A stretch of DNA of 64,000 nt from Vanrija pseudolonga (taxonomy: Eukaryota > Basidiomycota > Tremellomycetes > Trichosporonales > Trichosporonaceae), in NCBI RefSeq assembly GCF_020906515.1, contig NC_085849.1, forward strand, positions 1 through 64,000. Direction: 5' to 3'. A model generated the notes under the pieces. The model worked only from the letters and a program-made list of their open reading frames with translations, was not told the DNA's origin and made no database searches. This document shows positions 10,379 through 20,520 of this stretch, piece by piece; position 1 is the first letter of the stretch; the number at the start of each line of letters is the position of its first letter. The position numbers were made by a program, and so were the translations under genes.

Positions 10379-12240
10379 CTACGCGATCACTGGAGCATGC
10401 CCTTCAACAGTTGCCTGCTTCTCCAGCTCCTCGACCTCCTCTCTATGAATGATGGCGATACCTTCAACATCATTGCACCACCATGTAAGGCCGAGCGCAA
10501 TGAGAAAGAAGACGAGGGCGACGACCGCTGGGAGGCGCTGGTTGTTGGTCTTGTCGACAATCGGCCCATTGACGACTTGAGGGATCCATGCCGTGGCACA
10601 TGACAACTTTGCGGTCAGCCTTACTCATTGCCTTGATACTCACGACCAGTTGGAAGCCAAAGTATTGGATTTCGTTTCCCTTGGGGAACATTTCGGGGAA
10701 GAGAACGCGGAAGAGGGGGTTGAGGATGGCGCCTGCGAGCGACACGAGCACCTGCGACTCAGCTAAACCCCCTCGTGGCCACCCTACACACCTGGAAGAC
10801 GTAAAACTCTGCGCGGTGCTTGAAACCAATGGCCACCTTGTCGCTCATGCCCAGGCAGCACCAAAAGGCAGAAAAGATGACGAGGGAGTACGAGCTCATG
10901 GCCCATTGACGGAGGGTGATCTTGAAGTGTGGAAACACGTACATGAACACGACCGAACCGAGGACAGTCGTGATGCTGCCAGCCACATTGTAGGCGGTGA
11001 ATTCACGGATGGATGGGCGAACAGTCAAGTTGAAGAGTTGACTCGTGACAGCGCTAAAGGCGAAGAGGGAGTCGTTGCAAATGGCGTAGGCAACGAGGAA
11101 CAGCATGGCGTTTGTATACTTGCTGATACCTCTCCACAGGCTGGCAACTGTTGCATGTCAGCCTTGACCAAGGAACCGACTACTCACAAACTGTGAATGG
11201 CAGCAACCACCACCTGCCTTCATACGCGATGGGTGCCGGGGACGGAAGAAATGGCCACCCGAGGAGGGCACAAATGATGCAGACAGCCCCCGACGCGGTG
11301 GTCATGTACAGCCCCGCATTCTTCTGGGCATCCATGGTCGCGTAAGAGATGCCAATGGTGATGACGTTGAACAGCACGACGGCGACGTTGAGCGCCACGG
11401 TGCCTCCAACGGATATCTTGAGTCCCTCCATCTCTCGCTTGGCTCGGAGCTCTTTGCGACCCTCACCGTCAATCTTGTCGAGGGCATCGAGCCTGGCCTG
11501 CGCTGAGAGATCCTCGATAGGAGCGGCGGCCTGCATTGTGTATGGGATAAAGATGTTGCCCCATGCAATGACGAGGTATCCGACCACGCCAAAGATGGTA
11601 TAGAGCCAGATGAAGCCATAGTAGTTTGACAGGTTGTAGACAGTCAGACCTGCCGCAGGGAGACATAGAGCACCGTAGATGATGACGAGGAAGATGTATT
11701 GTTCGCGTTTATATCCTTGAGACGTCAGCCACCACGCAGATACCCGTGCCCGTACTCATGTGGTCGCCCCAGGCGCATACAAACAGCGTGACGAATCCGC
11801 CAACACCAAAGCCAATGGCGTTAAGATAGAGCAACAAACTCGTGAGGTTGACGTCGGATTTGCCAAGAGGAACGCGACACGGCAGACCAAGGTCGGGGCA
11901 TCCGGTATGAGGAGGCATGCCCGGGTGATGCCCGACCGACCAGAAGGCCGTCTGCTGGATCTGGAACGACATGTAGATGATGCCAGAGCTGAACGCTGGT
12001 CCGATCTGGAGACATCAGCACTCTGCAAGCCGTGAATGCAGGATCTGCTGCAAGACCCGCCCCACATACCCCAAAGTTTGTCAGACAAAAGGCCCAGTGG
12101 TACCTCCGGAGTTGCGCTCGGGAGGCCCCAGAGGTCACTTCTCCTGCGCCATCACCAGGCAACCACTGGTGGTCGGTCTCCTTCGTTGTCATGTCGGACT
12201 CGATTCGCTTTGGCTGTGCACGAGTGCCCATGCTGCTCAT
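10379..12240 (-). CDS. Atg22-like major facilitator transporter
   Basis: Six exons (12070-12240, 11756-12005, 11188-11715, 10792-11147, 10644-10751, 10379-10606) encode 546 residues of a multi-helix membrane protein. It resembles the Atg22 family: a conserved loop LWRGISKYTNAMLFL before the second bundle, ICNDSLFAFSAVTSQLFNL, and NPLFRVLFPEMFPKGNEIQYFGF, which matches the Atg22 MFPxGxExxxFG pattern. Atg22 of yeast releases amino acids from the vacuole. Located between the methyltransferase and the AflR-type regulator, this paralogue may export the cluster product or sequester it in the vacuole; that is inference. Start: two close ATGs (MSSMGTRAQ), the first chosen. The hydrophilic N-terminus of about 50 residues is cytoplasmic by the usual topology. 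Confidence 0.82.
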
Positions 12241-12673
12241 GTTGGCTTTCGTTTGCGTGCGAGGGGCTCCTCTCCATCACACCACGGCCATCACGTTGCT
12301 TAAATGTCTAGCGCGCGCTACAAACATGATAAGTCGCCGAGAAGTCTCCGCTCTGCCGCACATTCCGCAGCCCCTTGCAGGACGTTCCTTCCAATCAATC
12401 AAATGCCTCCGGACAGTGAGAGCATTGTTCAGTTCTTGCCAGCCAGTTAGCCATGGCCAGTTAGCCATGGCCAACCTAACGACATCCCGGTCCTCGCAGA
12501 TCCCGGTGACGAACCAGCGTAAGAGTTGTGCAGGTGCATAGGTTGAGGTTACAGTACCCTATTGCCCCTCGAGGTCGGTCCAAAGACTGGACACTCGGCG
12601 CTCGAGGTCTTTCAGCTGGCGGGTAAACTTGTCATGTCTGGACTGTAAGCACTGGTTCAACTGCTTGCGACTC
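12241..12673. other. Intergenic, 433 bp
   Basis: Lies between two minus-strand genes. Holds a 14-bp tandem duplication at 12443-12470 and an open minus-strand stretch (12559-12837) that might be a missed last exon of the regulator, though no in-frame splice could be built. Confidence 0.5.
12443..12470. repeat. 14-bp tandem duplication (CCAGTTAGCCATGG x 2)
   Basis: Two perfect head-to-tail copies of CCAGTTAGCCATGG, about 200 bp upstream of the Atg22-like start codon. Probably a replication slip; a regulatory role cannot be judged. Confidence 0.8.
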
Positions 12674-13998
12674 TCACAGTATGCTATCATGCCCTTCCGT
12701 GTCACCATTGTCGAGGCAACCTTGGTCGAGTTTGACGACGAGCGCCCGGCTGTACATTGCCAGGTCATTGACTTCGGCCTGGACGGCCGTGATGACGAGT
12801 CGCTTGGCATTTTGTGACTGTGGCTGGTACGACCCAATCACCACAAGCGGCATGTTGATACCGTCACCACGGGCAGACAGCAGAGAAGGTAGTGACAGCC
12901 GGAGGCTCTGAATGGCCAGAGATACGACAGTGTACATTGCTGTCGCAGTGGATGGGTCCGCGACGCACATCTTGCAGGTGTCGGAGGCCAAGCACATCCC
13001 ACTTGCAGTCTGGGCCGCGTGAAGTGCCAGTTCGATGGGAGATTGAGGGGGTGCTGGACTAGTATTACATGGGCACTGGCACGTCGGTCCACAGTCTCCG
13101 CAGGACGGAGTCGTCACCGTTCGTGGTCGGGGCATGCCACGTAGAAGGCCTCGAAGTCGATCGATAACAAAAGCGGCATGGCAGAAGCAGTCTGAGGGTG
13201 TCTCCATTGGCGTGGACCGTGATGTATCATGAGCAATGCCGCTGCCCGCATGTGGGCCATCTGTCCCGGGTGCCGCCCTCTCGGAGGCCGAAGTTGATGG
13301 TCGAGAGCACAAGGCCTCGGGCGTGAACATTGACGTGCTCCCGCAAAGGCTGGTGAGGAGGTCACCGTTTCCCACCAGTGGAGACGGTGCTATTGCTGGG
13401 TATTGTCGGGCTGTTGAAAGCCTGAGGCTGTCCAAGCTCCCTGGGTTGCTCCAACCTGCGGGAACAGCCAGCCAATCGAGGCAGTCTACTGAAAGATCAG
13501 GAGACACAGGTAGTGAACTCGAGGTCGTTGGTAGCGATGGCATGGCTGCCAATGTCGGAGACCATATCATGGTGCTCCCGAGAGGGACCGCGGACGAGCT
13601 CTCCGCTGGATGAACCAAGGCATCGCCTCCGAGTTCTGAGAGGTCCAGAAAGGACGTCGACTGCTCCAAGCTCGTGGAAAGCAGAGTCGGGGTCGTAGAT
13701 GGGGTCACAGGAGACCATGATGGAGGAGTCGTTGGCGACTGCTGGCCCGTTCTTGGCCGTCCCATGCGCTTACGTGCACCTTGATGTGTCAGTCTGACAC
13801 TGCGACATGCTCACTGAAGGTGCAGGGCTGGCCTCGACCGAAACAGCGGGCACATGCGCCACCGGTGGACCCTCGGCCCGACACCGTCCTCCGATCTGCT
13901 CCAGCGCATCGGAGTTTGCGCGCCCGGCACTGGTCACAGGACGCTCGGATCGGTTGATCTTCTACGGCAGCAGTGTCGTTTGACGCTGAGCGGGGCAT
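12674..13998 (-). CDS. AflR-type Zn2Cys6 pathway regulator
   Basis: Exons 13815-13998 and 12674-13779, joined by a 35-nt intron, give 429 residues. The N-terminus carries a binuclear zinc cluster: ASCDQCRARKLRC, a longer loop, then CARCFGRGQPC. The middle is Ser/Thr/Pro-rich. The C-terminus has the marks of the AflR family: a Cys-rich stretch (DCFCHAAFVIDRLRGLL, CQCPCNTS) and IGSYQPQSQNAKRLVITAVQAEVNDL, like the GxYxxxxxxAxRxxxQLVLxELxxL end of AflR. AflR-type proteins activate secondary-metabolite clusters, which supports reading 5.9-14.0 kb as one. ATG at 13998 was chosen; a GTGAGT about 40 bp upstream may be the donor of a 5' UTR intron. The C-terminal end is slightly uncertain (possible extra exon to 12559). 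Confidence 0.85.
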
Positions 13999-15133
13999 CT
14001 CAAGAGTCAGAACAGGTGGCCCTATCGTCACTCACCTTGATGCTGTCAGATAATTGTAATGCCAAGCATGTCGACACTAGGCCCTAGGAGTTGATCAGTC
14101 CGTATGTCGCTGCATGGTGTTTGCGGTGAGCACAGCGGAGGCACGAGTAGGTGTCGACAGGACGGCCTTGACAAGGCACTACCGCGACGACCTCTACCAC
14201 CGGTCTCGGGCGCCTCTCATTTGCGGAGCGATTCGTGTGAATGGCCTCGCCCGCTAGCGGCATATAAGTATGCGCCAGTGGGTCGTTGCCATCAGTTAAG
14301 CTTTTGGCTCCTCAAGCTGATAACTGCGAGACTACCGTCAGTTTGACTAGCAGAGGGAGGAGGCTTATTTTCCGCTGATGGCCCATGCCAACAGCACGTT
14401 GTTGCAACCTACAGCAGTGGGTGACTCGCTCGGCTGGCGGGGCCCTGGGACGACCTTTGCCGGCATGGAGTGTATGGAATGGACAGGCTACCATCGCATT
14501 CCAATGAGTGCTCTCGGCAGGCTGTTGTCACCGTGTACTTGTAACGACAGCGAGGTATGGTGCATCAATGAACGGAAGATGGCGACTGCATAGAGCGAGT
14601 GATTGTGGATTGTGGTGCGATGTTGTGTTGCCCCCAACCAATGGCCGGCCATCACGTGTCTCGGAGGCTCTGGCCTTCACCGCCAAAGCACTGTACCACT
14701 CACTCCCTGCACCCGCTGGATTGTGCATGAGGATCGGCTTTCTCAGAGCTCGCCAAGTCGTCCGTCCGATGTCGACGGCCTTGAGCCTAGGCCCTGCCAA
14801 GATCGCCAGACGTCGACAAATATTCCTTTACCTGGTCAACTTGTAACACGGGGGATCAACCTCGGATGCTGTCTGTGGGAAGAATGGCATAAACATCTAG
14901 GCAATCCTGACGTCACTGTGACCTTGGCAGTCGCTGCAGGCTGCTGGGCTACTGGGGCTTCGGCTCTCCGGCTTTTTGCCTGCCTTGGCGCTGGCTCCGT
15001 CGTGCTGGACTTTGGAGATTACTGACAACAGCCTCGACGCATCCACATCTATAACAGCCGGGCAATCCATTGCGGCGTCCAGCTAATCTGCACCTGACAT
15101 CCCCCCCGTGCACTCCCCAACACAATCCCAACC
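13999..15133. other. Intergenic, 1.1 kb
   Basis: Divergent promoter region between the AflR-type regulator and the nitroreductase. A TATA-like CATATAAGTA lies near 14262 with no ORF attached that I can defend. Overlapping ORFs (for example 14603-15025) lack recognisable content. May hold a non-coding transcript or simply spacer. Confidence 0.5.
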
Positions 15134-15839
15134 ATGACACCTGCTCCAACATGGAAGACGGTCCTCGAGATCGCCAAGGTAGGGACCGCCGACATCGGCG
15201 AAACTGACAGCCCAGGAGCGACACTCTTACTACAGCATTAAGAACAGCTCCACCCTCTCCGACGACGAGCTCATCACCATCCTCAAGGAGTCGGTCAACA
15301 ACAGCCCGACACCGTTCAACAACCAGAGCACTCGCGCCATTCTTATTCTTGGGCAGAAGAACAAGGACATGTGGGAGGCCATCTGGACTGCCCACAGGAC
15401 GACCCTCTCGGGCCGTGAGTGTGTCCCACATGGGCAAAGACTGACTTTGCAAGCGGAGCACGAGCGCAAGGCCCGCATCAAGTACGAGGCTGCGTACCTT
15501 GGTGGTTACGGCACCTACCTCTTCTTCGACGATGAGAACGTCGTCGACGGCATGGTCAAGGCGATGCCCAACCTCAGCACGGCTTTCCCCGCCTGGGTCG
15601 GTAACGCCGCCGGAATCCTTCACTACATTGTGTGGACCGCTCTCGAGTGCGCCGGCATGGGAGCCAACCTCCAGCACTTCCCCCAGCTCTCCCCCGTCAC
15701 TGCTCCTGCGCTCAAGGAGTTCCTCAAGACACCCGACAACTGGTCGTGCACCGCCATGATTCCGTTCGGCGAGATCAACGGCGCCCCGCCCGAGCGCACC
15801 TACCTCCCCGTCGACGACAAGGTGCTCGTCATTCAGTAA
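15134..15839 (+). CDS. Nitroreductase family protein (Hbn1/Frm2-like)
   Basis: Exons 15134-15178, 15216-15414 and 15454-15839 encode 209 residues. The fungal Hbn1/Frm2 group of FMN-linked nitroreductases shows the same landmarks: RHSYYSIKNSSTLSDDEL, NNSPTPFNNQSTRAILI (the FMN phosphate-binding region with SPxxFNxQ), FFDDENVVD, NAAGILHYIVWTALE, LQHFPQ and CTAMIPFGE near the end. Such proteins reduce nitro or quinone compounds with NAD(P)H or act in lipid/redox homeostasis. It lies 1.1 kb from the AflR-type regulator and 116 bp from the convergent isocitrate-lyase-like gene; whether it belongs to the isocyanide cluster cannot be decided from position alone. Confidence 0.88.
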
Positions 15840-15955
15840 GACGATGCGTACCGGGGATGAATACGTGTATCGCTCAACTCCTTCAAGGGACCGCAGGGCA
15901 AAGTCGCGATACTAAGCTATATTGATAACCACTCTCAGTCGTCTGCATGCGCCGT

Positions 15956-17461
15956 CTACAAACCCGTGCCAATGATCTCCTGAGCCTGGTCGCTCAGCTT
16001 GGCCAGGTCGAGGAGCCAGTACAGCAGGTCCCTCTGCTTACCTTGGACCCTCTCTGCATTCTGGAGGAATCCAGACACGCCGCCCTCCTTGATGGCCTGA
16101 GCAGACGACCGGGCACCAATGCCCACAGCCGTCATGCCTCCAACCGGCATCCACTGGTACACATACCCCAGCTTGGCAAGCTTCTCGGGTGCCTCGGCAA
16201 CCTCCTTGCTCTTGGAAAATTCGGCCGGGAGGACGGTCCAGTTGTAGGCGAGCCAGCGGCCCGGGACGGCGGCGCGGACACCCTTGGCAAAGGCCTCGAC
16301 GGCCGGCCCGTTGTACGGCTTGGTCTGGCATGCCCATGATGCGTCGGTGTACGGTGCGCAGACAATGGCTCGGGCGGTAGCGGCTTCGACACCTCCACGG
16401 AAGGGGAACCAACCCTGGACGGTGCGAGCAGCATCGGCTGACCAGTAAAACTCGGGAGCGAGCTTGGCAGCAACCAGCAGGGCCTCGGATGTGTTCTTGC
16501 CCTTGGTCTGGGCATTGAACGTGTCGATGAGGGCAGGGTGGGCAGCAGCAAAGGCCTCGTCGAGTGTCTTGAGCTCGGCAGCCTGGATCCAAGTCTTGTA
16601 GTCTGGGGCTGATGCCGCGTCGTACGCCTGGGGAATGGATGCGCCGAGAATGAAGGGGCGGTCGCGAGGGTCGACGGTCGAGGTGATATGTGTCGCCGTC
16701 TCGGCGTCGGTACGGTGGATGCTGACTACCTCGGCGCCCATGATGTCGAGCTGAAGCTTGGCAGCGATGTGGCGGCGAACGGCCTCCGACAGCGGAACAA
16801 CAACGTAGCCGACACCGTCCTTGCCGTCGTAGCGCTTGCAACCCGACAGCAGGTCGTCGATGTGGAAGCCGGCGACGCCGGCCTGGACGAACAGCTTGAC
16901 AATCTTCATAACTGACGACTGGAAGCCAAAGCCCGAGTCACCGTCGGCGATGATGGGGATGATGCGGTAAGGTTTGCCGAGGGCTTGAGCAGTACGCGCA
17001 TGCACAAGCTGTGAACGGTACAGCGTGGCGACCTTGCTCGGGACAGTGTCATATGTGTAGTCGGAGAGGTCGGTCGAGGGGTCCTTCGTGGTTACGTCGG
17101 ACATGGCTGACACGCCACCCGAGGCGTAGACAACATCTGTGGAGTGTCAGTGGGCCACCAGCAACACACACAACGGGCACGTACCAAGACCCGACTCGGA
17201 CAGCACTTGCGCCGTGATGCCATCACCAGCACTGATGGTGAGGTTGACAGACTGATCCCTGGCATGCCTCGTGAGGGTCTCGCGAAGGAGGAGGCCCATA
17301 GCACTAGCTCCATCTCCTTCTGGGAAGATGTCGCGAAGCTGGGCGACCTCGGCGGCAGAGTATGGGCGAGTGATGCCGCGTTGGGACGGGGTAGCCCACC
17401 ATTCCTCAATCGCCGCGGCTGAACGCCACGCGTCGAGATTGTCGTTGAGTGTAACAGTCAT
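15956..17461 (-). CDS. Isocitrate-lyase-like protein with altered catalytic motifs
   Basis: Exons 17185-17461 and 15956-17136 (48-nt intron) give 485 residues, short for fungal isocitrate lyase (about 530-550). The fold of the ICL/PEP-mutase superfamily is clear: WWATPSQRGITRPYS at the start, DYTYDTVPSKVATLYRSQL, metal-binding IIADGDSGFG, GFHIDDL, LDIMGAEVVSIHRTDAETATHITSTVDPRDRPFILG and LAKLGYVYQW. The isocitrate lyase signature KKCGH is absent: the site reads GCKRYDGKDGVGYV. The second catalytic motif SPSFNW has become LAYNWT. The enzyme therefore probably acts on another 2-substituted malate- or oxo-acid-like substrate, or is not a lyase. The start ATG at 17461 gives MTVTLNDNLDAW. It is convergent with the nitroreductase and divergent from the first MFS transporter. 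Confidence 0.85.
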
Positions 17462-18185
17462 CGTCTTGAATTTCAAACGCTGGTATGGGGTGGTGGTCGG
17501 TTGGGCTTCTCGGTCGCTTGTACCAGTCCATGATGCTTTCGATCTCTCTTTATCGATATTCCAGCGTCGGACAAGGTGCCGCCGCGCGCTGGACCGGCCG
17601 ACAATCTTGCTGCGCCCGCCATCGGCCTCCTCGGCTCAACCGTCCGGCTATCGCGAGTTCCTGGGCCCCACCGTGCCCAACCCAGCCGCGAATGTGGGGT
17701 GACGTGTGGCCGCTCGATAGGAATGCAGCAAAGGCAAAACAGCTCGATTGCTATCGGGCGGCAAGTGGTGCGCCAGTCACATGGCAACTGTCGGCACTTG
17801 GTGCGACCCGGAGACCCCACAGAGTCGGTGAGGCCTGGACAACCGAGGGCAGGCATGAGGACAGAGGCGGCGGAGAGAGCGCCGCCAAGATCCAGCCAGC
17901 TGCTCCCTTCAGGACATTTTCTCTGTGGTCGTCGTTGGAACAAACTGTTTGCTCACCACCACTTGGATCTCACAGGATTTGATGCAGCGGCGCAACGGCC
18001 GATGCTCACTATCTTGGTGCCCCTCGCGTCGGCTTTGTGCATACCCCAGGCTCCTCACATACCCACGGCAATGACCTCAATGTTGATATATCTTATCCAC
18101 AGTTCCAAGGCGGGATGATGATGTCCCAAGCCCACGGCAGCGATACTCCACCGGCCCCACCGCCCCCTATCTCCTCGATCTCAGC
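17462..18185. other. Divergent promoter region, 724 bp
   Basis: Shared upstream region of the isocitrate-lyase-like gene and the first MFS transporter. Contains CGG-N8-CCG at 17568-17581 (a Zn2Cys6-type site, also found in other promoters of the neighbouring cluster). ORFs here overlap on both strands and look random. Confidence 0.5.
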
Positions 18186-19954
18186 ATGGCCTCCCACCCC
18201 AACTCTGGACCGCACACTCCCTCTGCCGATGACGAAAAGCGTAGCATGACCCAGCAGGATGTTGTCGAGGTCGTCAACAACCCCTCCCACCCCGTTCAGT
18301 ACACCAGATGGCAAAAGTTTGTCTCTGCGGTCTGGGACCCGTGAGTATTAGGGCTGTAGACCCAGCTGACGAGGCGCAGAGACTACTACCTCAAGTCGGA
18401 GGCCGAGCGTCGCCTTGTTCGCAAGCTTGACACGTACATGCTCGTCGCCCTCTGCTTTGGTTGGCTCATGAAGGCAAGTATTGCTTGTTGACCCAGCTAA
18501 TCGAGCAGCTCATTGACCAAACCAACTTGGCCAACGCCTACGTCGTGAGTAGTCTCGGTATCCCGATGTGACCGAAACTGTGTTGACAATGACAGTCGGG
18601 CCTCAAGGAGGACCTCCACATCCAGGCCAATGAATACACTCGCATGTTGACCATCTACAATGCCGTCTACTGCGTGCTCCAAGTCCCTTCCAACATGATC
18701 GTCATGAAGGTTCGCCCGTCGTGGTGGCTGGCTGGTTGTGAACTGGGCTGGACAATCTTCACGTTCGCCCAGGCGGCCGCTCAGACTGTACCCCAGATGT
18801 ACGTCTTTCGCTTCTTTGTCGCCTTCTTCGAGGCAGCGTTCCAGCCCGTCTCCTACTTCTTGCTGGTGAGTCGGATGCCCACCCACGCCATCTCACACTT
18901 GCAGGGCTCGTGGTACACCAAAAAGGAACTCGGCAAGCGCATGGCTATTTGGTTCTCGGCTGCTCCTCTGGGCAATGGTGCGTCAACAGTGCCAGCTACA
19001 CCGACCTGACACCTACAGCCTTCTCTGGATACATGCAGGCGGCCATCTACAAGGGTCTGAACGGCAACCACGGCATCGCTGGCTGGCGTTGGCTGTACAT
19101 CGTCTGCGGCTGCATGACTCTCCCGGCAGTCGTGTGCGTCTTCTTCCTCGTCCCCGACTTCCCAAACACTACCAAGGCGTGGTACATTACCGAGGAAGAG
19201 CGCGAGATGGCCAGGAAGCGCTGCGCCAACAATGGCACTGAAGATGTCCACAACGTCGTCTCATGGAGCGCCTTTGTCGACATGGCCAAAGGCTGGCGCT
19301 TCTGGCTCATCCCCTTCATGTACATCTTCTATGGCTTCTGCGTACAGGCGTACCAGTACTTTGTGAGTTCAAGCCGACGCGGCACCACTAACGCCGCAGG
19401 GTATCTTCCTCAAATCGGCTGGCTTCTCGGTCGAGATGCGCAACATCCTCCCCTCGTCGTCCTGGATCGCCTCCGTCCCCTTCCAGATGTTCATTGGGTA
19501 CATTTCGGACAAGACGGGCTCGCGATTCGAGGTGATCATGTCGGTTCTCTCCCTGCAGCTCATCCCCGCCGTCATCCTTGCCATTTGGCCCAAGAGCACC
19601 GACCTCAAGATTGGCGCCTTCTTCATGAACGTCATCTTCTTCACCACCTCGATCATTTACACTTGGATCAGCGAGATCTGTCATGCCAACGCCCAGGAGC
19701 GCGGCGTTGTTCTTGGTCTGACCAACACGGCCTTCTTCGCCGTCAACGCCTGGCTGCCCAACGTCGTCTTCCTCCAAACCGACGCCCCCAGCTTCCGCAA
19801 GGGCTTCCCAACTCTCCTCGCCTGCCTTGTCTCGTGCATGATCCTGGTCTGCGTCGTCAGGATCCTGTACACCAGGCAGGAGAAGAAGCGGGCCATCGAG
19901 GCAGGCCTCGTGGACGGCGACGTTGAGCAGACGGGTGTGGGTATCAAGCACTAG
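18186..19954 (+). CDS. MFS transporter, Liz1/Fen2-Dal5-like (anion:cation symporter family)
   Basis: Seven exons (18186-18340, 18380-18473, 18509-18544, 18596-18865, 18905-18977, 19019-19362, 19400-19954) give 508 residues. Intron 2 (18474-18508) uses a GC-AG pair: the donor is GCAAGT. Typical ACS/Liz1 features are VRKLDTYMLVALCFGW, TNLANAYVSGLKEDL, NAVYCVLQVPSNMIVMKVRPSWW, RFFVAFFEAAFQPVSYFLL, GSWYTKKELGKRMAI, GYMQAAIYKGLNG and GWRWLYIVCG, with about 12 membrane helices. Members import vitamins such as pantothenate, allantoate or other small anions across the plasma membrane. It is the left copy of a duplicated MFS-regulator-aldolase block; the right copy starts at 32040. Substrate unknown, but the neighbours suggest an amide or oxo-acid compound. 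Confidence 0.92.
18474..18508 (+). other. GC-AG intron in the MFS gene
   Basis: A 35-nt intron begins with GCAAGT instead of GT and ends in GAGCAG. The paralogue at 30444-32040 has no intron here and reads WLMKYIDQTN straight through, which fixes this splice as WLMK/LIDQTN. Confidence 0.75.
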
Positions 19955-20520
19955 TTCTCATGGTCTGGGTGAGCATAACCTGCTCTACGAGGAATTTAGC
20001 AGTGAAAGTTGTTGGTAGTAGCAAGCAAGTAGGGCAAGAATGAATGGTTGTACGTGTGGGCCATCGTTACAGCCGGGTAGAGCGGAGAAGCCGTGGAGCG
20101 GACACTCTCGTCGCCTGCAAGTGCCCAACCACACTGGTCTGCTTACAACCTGTCCATGACTGTGACGATGTGGTGGTGTCGCTATCGAAGTTGGGCTGAT
20201 AGCCACTGTTGATTGGCAAGCGTCAGCCACGTCAGCCATCCCTCGGAACTCCCGGGCCTCTTTCGATAGTGAACGACCGCGGAGTGAATGCATTGGGGGC
20301 TCCTTCAGTTGGGGGTCCCCCTCGGCCAGGATCCGACGCAATTGATAGACGAGAACAAGATACGACAGGGTAAAGGTTTGCCCGCTGGCCCCTTGAACCG
20401 ACCGCCGGTTACAAGCGCCAAGCGACAATGAAGCGTCGGCCCCACTTTCCTGTCGGCATCACCGCCGCCTCTCAGCATCCCAATCTGACTTTGCACATTC
20501 ACTCAACAAACACACACTGC
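19955..20520. other. Intergenic, 566 bp
   Basis: Between the MFS gene and the first Zn2Cys6 gene, both on the plus strand. Contains CGG...CCG pairs with 5- and 7-base spacers (about 20086 and 20327) but none with the 8-base spacer. No coding seen. Confidence 0.5.

Noticed and set aside
12559-12837. Possible last exon of the AflR-type regulator on the minus strand
   Set aside because: The sequence looks helix-rich and could be coding, but no GT-AG intron joins it in frame to the regulator, which already has a complete AflR-type end.
15956-17461. Calling the ICL-like gene isocitrate lyase (ICL1)
   Set aside because: Both catalytic signatures are changed, so the glyoxylate-cycle function cannot be claimed.
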